From positions 1-19,346 of the forward strand of contig CAZWCX010000129.1 of NCBI GenBank assembly GCA_964632945.1: a stretch of DNA of 19,346 nucleotides, in the 5' to 3' direction. The translations under genes were made by a program, and so were the position numbers. The DNA comes from CAZWCX01 sp964632945. GTDB lineage: Bacteria; Planctomycetota; MHYJ01; WSZJ01; CAZWCX01. Under the pieces are notes generated by a model. The model did not search any database, had not been told where the DNA came from, and saw only the letters and a program-made list of their open reading frames with translations. Shown piece by piece: positions 14,242 to 19,346 of the stretch; the stretch's first letter is position 1; each line of letters starts with the position of its first letter.

Positions 14242-16434
14242 ATGAATCGTCGCGATCGAGCCATCCTGCTCCAACTGGAAGCGCGTGGTCTCTTCACGGC
14301 CGAGGACCTCGCCGCCTGCGAATCCGAGGCGGCGGAAAGGGCCGGTCGGGGCGAGGACGTCACGGCGCTCGATCTCCTGGTCGAGCGCGGACTCGTCAGT
14401 CGCCGTCAGGTCAATGAGGTCTCCTGCCTGGAGTCGCTCAAGGCCGGTCGTCGCGCACGCCTGATCAGCGGCGGCATCTATGCCTTCGGGGGTCTCCTCG
14501 CCCTCGCGCTGTCGGCCTGGGTGATGATGACGGCCCACGCCCGCTCGAGCGTCGACTCCGCCAAGCTCCGGGTCCGGCGTCCCAACGACGAGGCCCTGCG
14601 CCAGTCGGACGACTCCCGCGCCACCTACCTCGCCCGCAAGAAATGGGAGATCGAGCAGGGACGCAAGCACCACCAGGACCGGCTCGACCGCCTGGAGGAA
14701 CTCGCCGCGACCGAGGCGGTGCGCCGGGCCGAGGAGGAGAAGCGGCGCGCCGAGGAGGAAAAGCAGCGTCTCGCGGCCGAGGCCGCCGCCGCCGCGGAGG
14801 CGGAGAAAAAGCGACAGGAGGCGGAAAGCGCGGTCGGCAATGCGGCGCGCCGGGAACTCGAGGCCGCCACCGCCGAATTCGAGCGGTTCGTCCCGGAAAT
14901 CGAAAACTACGCCCGCATTTTCCAGTACCGCAAGGCGGTCAATGAGTACCGCAAGTACCGCGAAACCCTCGCCTTCCCCGAGCTTCGGCAGCGGGTCGAC
15001 CGCCGGGTCGCCGAACTCGACAAGCTCGCCGCGCTCATGGAGCGCCTGATCGAGGCGGTCCACCGCAAGATCCTGCGCGACGACAAGGTCCGCTACGGCG
15101 AGGGGGACGCACAGGCGGGCACGATCTCGGACGCGACCGAGGAACACCTCGAAGTTTCCATCAAGCAGGGATTCATCCGCACGCGCTGGGATTTCATGCG
15201 TCCCGCGCAGATGGTCGACCTCTTTCGCCGACTGGCGCTCTCGCCGGAGGAGCAGGTCCTGCTGGGCTGCTTCTGCTACGAGTGGCAGCTGGTCCCGGAC
15301 GCGCACACGCTCTTCCTGGCCGCCGAAAAGGCGAAGAAGGAGCTGAAGGGCGAGGTCGACGCCTATCTGGCGTCGAAGCGGGGCTTCGCCGGCGTGCCCG
15401 CGGGCGGCTTCGTGCCGTATCAGGGCCGGCTGGTGACGGTCGAGGAAAAGGACTACTTCGACCGCGGCTTCATCTCCTACGGCGGCATGTGGATCAAGCC
15501 CGAGGAGAAAGTCTACGTCGACAAGGGCTGGGTCAAGCAGGACTCCAAGTGGATCCCACGCCAGGAGGCGGAGCTCCTCGCCAAGGGATATCGCAAGTAC
15601 AAGGAGAAGTGGTACAGCCCCGAAGAACTCGTCCAGATCCGCTCCAACTGGGCCGACGCGTGGGAGCTCGAAACCGACCACTACCGGATCCGCACCAACA
15701 CGGACGAGGCCTTCTGCCTGGAGCTCGCCCGGGTGATGGAACAGTCGTTCGCCGCCTACCAGGAGCACTACAATCGGAAGTACGAAGGACCGAAGATGAA
15801 CCTGTACGCGTTCCGGTCCTTCGAGGACTACCGCGCCTTCTGCATCGAGCAGAAGCTGGAGTCCCACATCCCGGCCGCGGGACATGCGAACGGCGCGAAG
15901 AACTACGGCTGCGGCTATGCCAAGTACGGGGGGAACAAAGAGCTGATCTCCACCATGATCCACGAGGGGTCGCACCTCTTCTACGATCGCGCGGTGCAGG
16001 GGATCGTGCCGTCGTGGTTCCACGAGGGGCAGGCGACCTACTTCGAGGGATACACCTGGGACGGCACGACGCTCAAGTTCCACCACGTCTCCCCGGCGCG
16101 CCTCCCCTGGCTGAGGCAGGCGCTCGTGCAGGGCGGGACCCTTCCGCTGCGCGACCTGATCCAGGGAGACGCGTTGTCCTCGATCCAGCGCGGCGCGCGG
16201 GACAGCACCCTCTTCTACTCGCAGGCGTGGGGTCTTTATTACTTCCTCTGCCACGGCCCCAACGAAGATCTGAAGAAAAAGTTCTCGGAACTGCGCGAGA
16301 AGTACGCCTCGCGGGCGTTCGGATTCCAGGCGGCCTCGCCGCAGGGGGCCTTCGCCTCGTTCACCGGCGTGATGGGCTCCGACTGGGACGCGCTCGAGGC
16401 GCAGTGGAAGGAATTCATCCTCGGATTGAGGTGA
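14242..16434 (+). CDS. Membrane-anchored gluzincin-like HExxH peptidase with tandem aromatic repeats
   Basis: This 730-residue protein starts at ATG 14242. The frame is open back to 14164, but that extension is Arg/Pro/Ala filler and the conserved module begins here. Residues 3-62 are a helical pair (LEARGLFTAEDL ... LLVERGLVSRRQ) like the N-terminal module of the kinase at 491-4591. A transmembrane helix spans 74-97. Residues 130-215 are charged coiled coil (AEEEKRRAEEEKQRLAAE). At about 378-463 three or four repeats of about 20 residues occur, each with a Gly-aromatic and a Trp/Tyr followed by Glu (RGFISYGGMWIKPEE, KGWVKQDSKWIPRQE, KGYRKYKEKWYSPEE). The catalytic domain holds HEGSH (574-578) and a downstream WFHEG (592-596) whose Glu595 probably completes the zinc site, then YSQAWGLYYFL. 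This resembles the DUF1570-type peptidases frequent in Planctomycetes. It is the first gene of a packed + strand operon. Confidence 0.85.
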   Translation: MNRRDRAILLQLEARGLFTAEDLAACESEAAERAGRGEDVTALDLLVERGLVSRRQVNEVSCLESLKAGRRARLISGGIYAFGGLLALALSAWVMMTAHARSSVDSAKLRVRRPNDEALRQSDDSRATYLARKKWEIEQGRKHHQDRLDRLEELAATEAVRRAEEEKRRAEEEKQRLAAEAAAAAEAEKKRQEAESAVGNAARRELEAATAEFERFVPEIENYARIFQYRKAVNEYRKYRETLAFPELRQRVDRRVAELDKLAALMERLIEAVHRKILRDDKVRYGEGDAQAGTISDATEEHLEVSIKQGFIRTRWDFMRPAQMVDLFRRLALSPEEQVLLGCFCYEWQLVPDAHTLFLAAEKAKKELKGEVDAYLASKRGFAGVPAGGFVPYQGRLVTVEEKDYFDRGFISYGGMWIKPEEKVYVDKGWVKQDSKWIPRQEAELLAKGYRKYKEKWYSPEELVQIRSNWADAWELETDHYRIRTNTDEAFCLELARVMEQSFAAYQEHYNRKYEGPKMNLYAFRSFEDYRAFCIEQKLESHIPAAGHANGAKNYGCGYAKYGGNKELISTMIHEGSHLFYDRAVQGIVPSWFHEGQATYFEGYTWDGTTLKFHHVSPARLPWLRQALVQGGTLPLRDLIQGDALSSIQRGARDSTLFYSQAWGLYYFLCHGPNEDLKKKFSELREKYASRAFGFQAASPQGAFASFTGVMGSDWDALEAQWKEFILGLR

Positions 16435-16443
16435 CGGAGGGCT

Positions 16444-16629
16444 ATGGCGACCTGTAAACAGTGCGGGAAGGAGGCGGACAACGCCTTCGCCGGCCAGTAC
16501 TGCGGCGAATGCTGGTATTCCCTTTCCCTGGAGGACCGGGAGCAGGCGCTCACCGGACGCACGGGCCTTTTCGTCCTGGTGCTGATCCTCAGCTTCATCA
16601 TCGCCCTGCTGGCGACGGTGTTCCTCTAG
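16444..16629 (+). CDS. Small zinc-ribbon, tail-anchored membrane protein
   Basis: This 61-residue protein begins with CKQC (4-7) and CGEC (20-23), a treble-clef or zinc-ribbon knuckle pair spaced 12 residues apart. It continues with a short acidic linker and ends with one transmembrane helix filling residues 41-61, so the ribbon faces the cytoplasm if it is tail-anchored. GGAGGG lies directly before the ATG. It sits 9 nt after the peptidase and 9 nt before the epimerase, so it belongs to the same transcript. The stop is TAG. Its function is unknown. Similar tiny zinc-ribbon membrane proteins often act as adaptors. Confidence 0.8.
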   Translation: MATCKQCGKEADNAFAGQYCGECWYSLSLEDREQALTGRTGLFVLVLILSFIIALLATVFL

Positions 16630-16638
16630 GGGAAGGAC

Positions 16639-17604
16639 ATGCGAGCGCTCATCACCGGCGGCGCCGGATTCATCGGCTCCCACCTCGCCGAGTGCCTGTT
16701 GACGCGGGGGTTCGAAGTCTTCGTCATCGACGACCTGTCGACCGGCAGCATCCAGAACATCGACCACCTGAAGGCGCGCAAGTCGTTTCACTACGTGATC
16801 GACACCGTCTTCAACGAACCGGTGCTGGCCGAACTGGTCGACCGCTGCGACTTGATCTACCACCTCGCCGCGGCGGTGGGGGTGCGCCTCATCGTCGAGA
16901 GTCCGGTGCGGACCATCGAGACGAACATCGCGGGTACCGAAACGCTCCTGCGCCTGGCGAACAAGAAGAAAAAGCCCGTGCTCCTCGCGTCGAGCAGCGA
17001 AGTGTACGGAAAAAACAATGCCTGCCCGTTCACCGAGGACATGGACATGGTGTTCGGGCCCACGTCCCGGGGGCGCTGGAGCTACGCCTGCTCGAAGGCG
17101 ATCGACGAGTTCCTCGCGCTGGCCTATTGGCGGGAGAAGAAGCTGCCGACCATCATCGTGCGCCTGTTCAACACGGTGGGTCCCCGGCAGACCGGGCAAT
17201 ACGGGATGGTGGTGCCGCGGTTCGTGAAGCAGGGGCTCTCCGGGGGCCCGATCACGGTCTACGGCGACGGCGCCCAGTCCCGCTGCTTCGGCTCGGTGCA
17301 TGACATCGTCGTCGCCCTCGCCGATCTCCCCCGGCATGAGGCCGCGTTCGGCCAGGTCTACAACCTCGGCAACGACCGGGAGATCACCATCCGCGGACTC
17401 GCGGAGATGGTGCGCGCGAAGACCGACCCGGACTGCGAGATTCGCTACGTCCCTTACGAAGAAGCCTACGGCGAGGGGTTCGAGGACATGCGCCGGCGCG
17501 TGCCGGATCTGACGAAGATCCAGACGCTGCTCGGGTACCGCCCCTCCACGCCGATCGAGACCATCCTCGACCAGGTGATCGAATACGTACGCACCGAGGA
17601 ATGA
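16639..17604 (+). CDS. NAD(P)-dependent sugar epimerase/dehydratase (extended SDR)
   Basis: This 321-residue extended short-chain dehydrogenase/reductase has the nucleotide-binding GGAGFIGSH (7-15) and Asp31 at the end of the second strand, which favours NAD over NADP. The active-site SSSEVYG (118-124) and YACSK (Tyr149, Lys153) follow. RLFNTVGPRQ and VYGDGAQSRCF are typical of the sugar-nucleotide-binding half of UDP-glucose 4-epimerases, UDP-glucuronate decarboxylases and dTDP-glucose 4,6-dehydratases. The exact substrate cannot be read from the motifs. AAGGA lies 5 nt before the ATG. Its partner downstream is an RmlC-like cupin, so together they probably make a modified nucleotide sugar. 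Confidence 0.92.
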   Translation: MRALITGGAGFIGSHLAECLLTRGFEVFVIDDLSTGSIQNIDHLKARKSFHYVIDTVFNEPVLAELVDRCDLIYHLAAAVGVRLIVESPVRTIETNIAGTETLLRLANKKKKPVLLASSSEVYGKNNACPFTEDMDMVFGPTSRGRWSYACSKAIDEFLALAYWREKKLPTIIVRLFNTVGPRQTGQYGMVVPRFVKQGLSGGPITVYGDGAQSRCFGSVHDIVVALADLPRHEAAFGQVYNLGNDREITIRGLAEMVRAKTDPDCEIRYVPYEEAYGEGFEDMRRRVPDLTKIQTLLGYRPSTPIETILDQVIEYVRTEE

Positions 17605-17621
17605 CTGCAGAAGGGACCTTC

Positions 17622-18107
17622 ATGAGCGAGAAGCCGGCCCCGCGGAAGGATCGCATCCAGGGCGTCCTGGTCAAATCGCTCCGCCTCATCCCCGATGAGC
17701 GCGGGCGGTTGATGGAGATCCTGCGCTGCGACGACAAAGAGTTCACGAAATTCGGCCAGGTCTACGTCACCACCGGCTACCCGGGGGTGGTGAAGGCCTG
17801 GCACTACCACACCCGGCAGACCGACGCCTTCTGCGTGGTTCACGGCATGATGAAGGTGGTGCTCTACGACTCCCGCGCCGACTCCCCCACCCACGGCTGC
17901 CTGAACGAGTTCTTCATGGGGGTGCTGAACCCGATCCTGGTGACCATCCCGCCGTTCGTCTATCACGGGTTCAAGACCGTGAGCGAGCACGAGGCCATTC
18001 TCGTGAACACGGTCAGCGAGGTGTACGACTACAAGAACCCCGACGAACATCGTCTCCCCCCGCACCAGAACGACATTCCCTACGACTGGTCGCGCAAGGA
18101 TGGATAG
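17622..18107 (+). CDS. RmlC-like cupin (dTDP-4-dehydrorhamnose 3,5-epimerase family)
   Basis: This protein has 161 residues from ATG 17622, which has AAGGGA (17611-17616) 5 nt upstream. An alternative ATG at 17601 overlaps the epimerase stop as ATGA and would add seven residues, but its ribosome site is poorly spaced. The cupin core is visible as AWHYHTRQTDAF (59-70), GMMKVVLYDSR (75-85), IPPFVYHGF (109-117) and YDYKNPDEHRLP (135-146). His61, His63 and His115 are the probable active-site residues. RmlC-type enzymes epimerise 4-keto sugar nucleotides at C3 and C5. Relatives include sugar isomerases without that activity, so the symbol is withheld. The stop is TAG and overlaps the next start by 8 nt. 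Confidence 0.88.
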   Translation: MSEKPAPRKDRIQGVLVKSLRLIPDERGRLMEILRCDDKEFTKFGQVYVTTGYPGVVKAWHYHTRQTDAFCVVHGMMKVVLYDSRADSPTHGCLNEFFMGVLNPILVTIPPFVYHGFKTVSEHEAILVNTVSEVYDYKNPDEHRLPPHQNDIPYDWSRKDG

Positions 18108-19305
18108 CGGGGCGATCGCCTCCACGCTGGCCTGGACGTTTCTCGTCTTCTGGGCGGGGGCCCTCGCGGGCCTCCTTTGGGGCTGGCGTCGGCTGCGCCG
18201 ATTGCGCGACGTCGCCCCCGCCGCGGACGCGCCGGGGAGCCCGCTTCCTCGTCTGGCCGTGATCGTTCCCTCCCGCGACGAGGAGGCGGGCGTGCGCGCC
18301 GCCCTCGAGTCGCTGCGCGCGCAGGACTATCCCGGGCTCCTCGTCGTGCCGGTGAACGATCGCTCCACGGACCGGACCGGCGCGATCATGGACGAAGTCG
18401 CCGCCGCGGCGATCGGCGACGTGCGGATCCGGCCCCTCCATGTGGCCGAGCTTCCGCCCGAATGGCTGGGCAAGAACCACGCCTGCCGGGCGGGCGCCCG
18501 GATCGCGCTGGAGGAGGGGGCCGAGTGGCTCCTCTTCACCGACGGCGACGTGCAATTCGCGCCCTGCGCCCTGCGCAAGGCGATCGCTTACGCGACCGGG
18601 CGCGACCTGCGACACCTGTCGATCGGTCCGGAGATGATCTACCGCACGTTCGGCGAGGGAATCCTGCTGACGGAGTTCCTGGTGCTCTTCACCCTCCGGT
18701 TTCGACCGTGGGGGGTGGAAGATCCGAAGTCGCGCGGATTCGTCGGCGTCGGCGCCTTCAACCTGATCCGGGCCGACGCCTATCGGGAGATCGGCGGGCA
18801 CGAGCGCCTGGCCCTGACGGTGGTCGACGACATGGCCTTGGGCAAGCTCGTACGGGACGCGGGGATGAAGCGCGCCTTCCTCGGCGGGGACGACGAGGTC
18901 AAGGTCGCCTGGCAGCCGAGCCTGGTGGCGGCGGTGCGCGGGCTGTACAAGAACTGCTTCGCTTCGCTCGACTTCAATGCCGCCAAGGCGCTCGCGGCGG
19001 TGTCGCTTCCGCTCCTCTTCGGCGTGGGGACGTACGTCCTGCCCTTTTTCGTCGGCGGACCCGCGCAGGGCGCGGCCGTCGCCGCGCTGGCGCTCCAGAT
19101 CGTCGCGCACGTGGGGGCCGCGCGGACCCTGCGTCAGTCGCCGGGGATCGCCTGCGCAACCGGGCTGTGCGCCGCCTTCGGCACGGTACTCCTCGCCTGG
19201 GCGATCGCCGGCTCCACCGTGGTGACCCTCCGCCAGGGGGGAGTGATGTGGCGCGGGACGCTCTACCCGTCGCGACTCCTGCGCGAGCGCCAGGTGCGCG
19301 TCTAG
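18100..19305 (+). CDS. Membrane GT2 glycosyltransferase (HpnB/CrtQ-like)
   Basis: This 401-residue GT-A fold enzyme has one N-terminal membrane helix (10-29) and three or so C-terminal ones (about 298-318, 324-342, 354-376). The donor-binding part shows VIVPSRDEE (54-62), VNDRSTDRT (85-93), WLGKNHAC (122-129), the metal-binding Asp-Gly-Asp in FTDGDVQF (146-153) and VDDMALG (242-248), which stands for the usual E/DDxxL acid. No QxxRW motif is visible, only GLYKNCF (281-287). This pattern fits the hopanoid/carotenoid-associated branch of GT2 enzymes, which transfer sugars to membrane lipids at the cytoplasmic face. It is the last gene of the operon, overlaps the cupin gene by 8 nt and ends with TAG just before an inverted repeat. 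Confidence 0.9.
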   Translation: MDSGAIASTLAWTFLVFWAGALAGLLWGWRRLRRLRDVAPAADAPGSPLPRLAVIVPSRDEEAGVRAALESLRAQDYPGLLVVPVNDRSTDRTGAIMDEVAAAAIGDVRIRPLHVAELPPEWLGKNHACRAGARIALEEGAEWLLFTDGDVQFAPCALRKAIAYATGRDLRHLSIGPEMIYRTFGEGILLTEFLVLFTLRFRPWGVEDPKSRGFVGVGAFNLIRADAYREIGGHERLALTVVDDMALGKLVRDAGMKRAFLGGDDEVKVAWQPSLVAAVRGLYKNCFASLDFNAAKALAAVSLPLLFGVGTYVLPFFVGGPAQGAAVAALALQIVAHVGAARTLRQSPGIACATGLCAAFGTVLLAWAIAGSTVVTLRQGGVMWRGTLYPSRLLRERQVRV

Positions 19306-19316
19306 CCCGGATTATT

Positions 19317-19342
19317 CATGAAGCCGCGCCAGCGGCTTCGTG
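19317..19342. terminator. Strong inverted repeat at the right edge
   Basis: CATGAAGCCGC (19317-19327) pairs with GCGGCTTCGTG (19332-19342) over 11 positions (one G-T) around GCCA, beginning 12 nt after the glycosyltransferase stop. It is followed by AAAA, with no T-run on the + strand up to the edge. It most likely serves as a 3' stem for the operon message. The preceding CCCGGATTATTCATGA also looks like the end of a repeat or insertion element, so the window edge could be a repeat boundary. Confidence 0.4.
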
Positions 19343-19346
19343 AAAA

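Noticed and set aside
10438..17337. A 2299-codon open frame on the - strand
   Set aside because: It runs antisense through carB, the peptidase, the zinc ribbon and much of the epimerase gene. Its length is striking, but it has no domain and no ribosome site. It is explained by the codon bias of the genes on the other strand.

Overview
This is high-GC bacterial DNA. There are no rRNA, tRNA, CRISPR or complete mobile elements that I can see. The content fits a Planctomycetota-like or similar large-genome environmental bacterium: a Hanks-type Ser/Thr kinase with a long TPR tail, a membrane-anchored gluzincin-like peptidase carrying the same kind of N-terminal helical module as the kinase, and a C1q-like jelly-roll protein. 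The taxonomic call is inference only.

Left edge (1-490): the 3' end of a C1q/TNF-like beta-sandwich protein on the + strand, converging on the kinase. Left half (491-10301, all - strand, read right to left): a compact gene set. A PqqD-like small protein overlaps an ATP-grasp ligase by 4 nt. The ligase overlaps a fold-III PLP decarboxylase-like enzyme by 8 nt. The decarboxylase lies 3 nt before a urea-transporter/M23-peptidase fusion, which lies 25 nt before a secreted TPR protein. After a 144-nt gap comes a 1366-residue membrane-anchored Ser/Thr kinase with TPRs. The first five look like one transcription unit and are the best candidate for an undescribed system. They combine a peptide-binding or carrier domain, an amino-acid ligase, an amino-acid-modifying PLP enzyme whose substrate loop matches neither DAP nor ornithine decarboxylase, a channel fused to a periplasmic peptidase-type domain, and a periplasmic TPR scaffold.

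Middle (10302-10809): a divergent intergenic region with several hairpins and a plausible sigma70-type promoter reading right. It leads into carB (10810-14085), the large subunit of carbamoyl-phosphate synthase. carB is complete by homology but interrupted by an in-frame TAG at codon 37. Five other genes here (the TPR, PLP, zinc-ribbon, cupin and GT2 genes) end with TAG, so general amber reassignment is unlikely. The TAG is a real mutation, a sequencing error, or a recoding or restart case.

Right (14242-19305, + strand): a tightly packed operon of a membrane-anchored HExxH peptidase with tandem aromatic repeats, a 61-residue zinc-ribbon tail-anchored protein, an NAD-dependent sugar epimerase/dehydratase, an RmlC-like cupin, and a membrane GT2 glycosyltransferase. 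This looks like an envelope-glycan or glycolipid module. The window ends in a strong inverted repeat.
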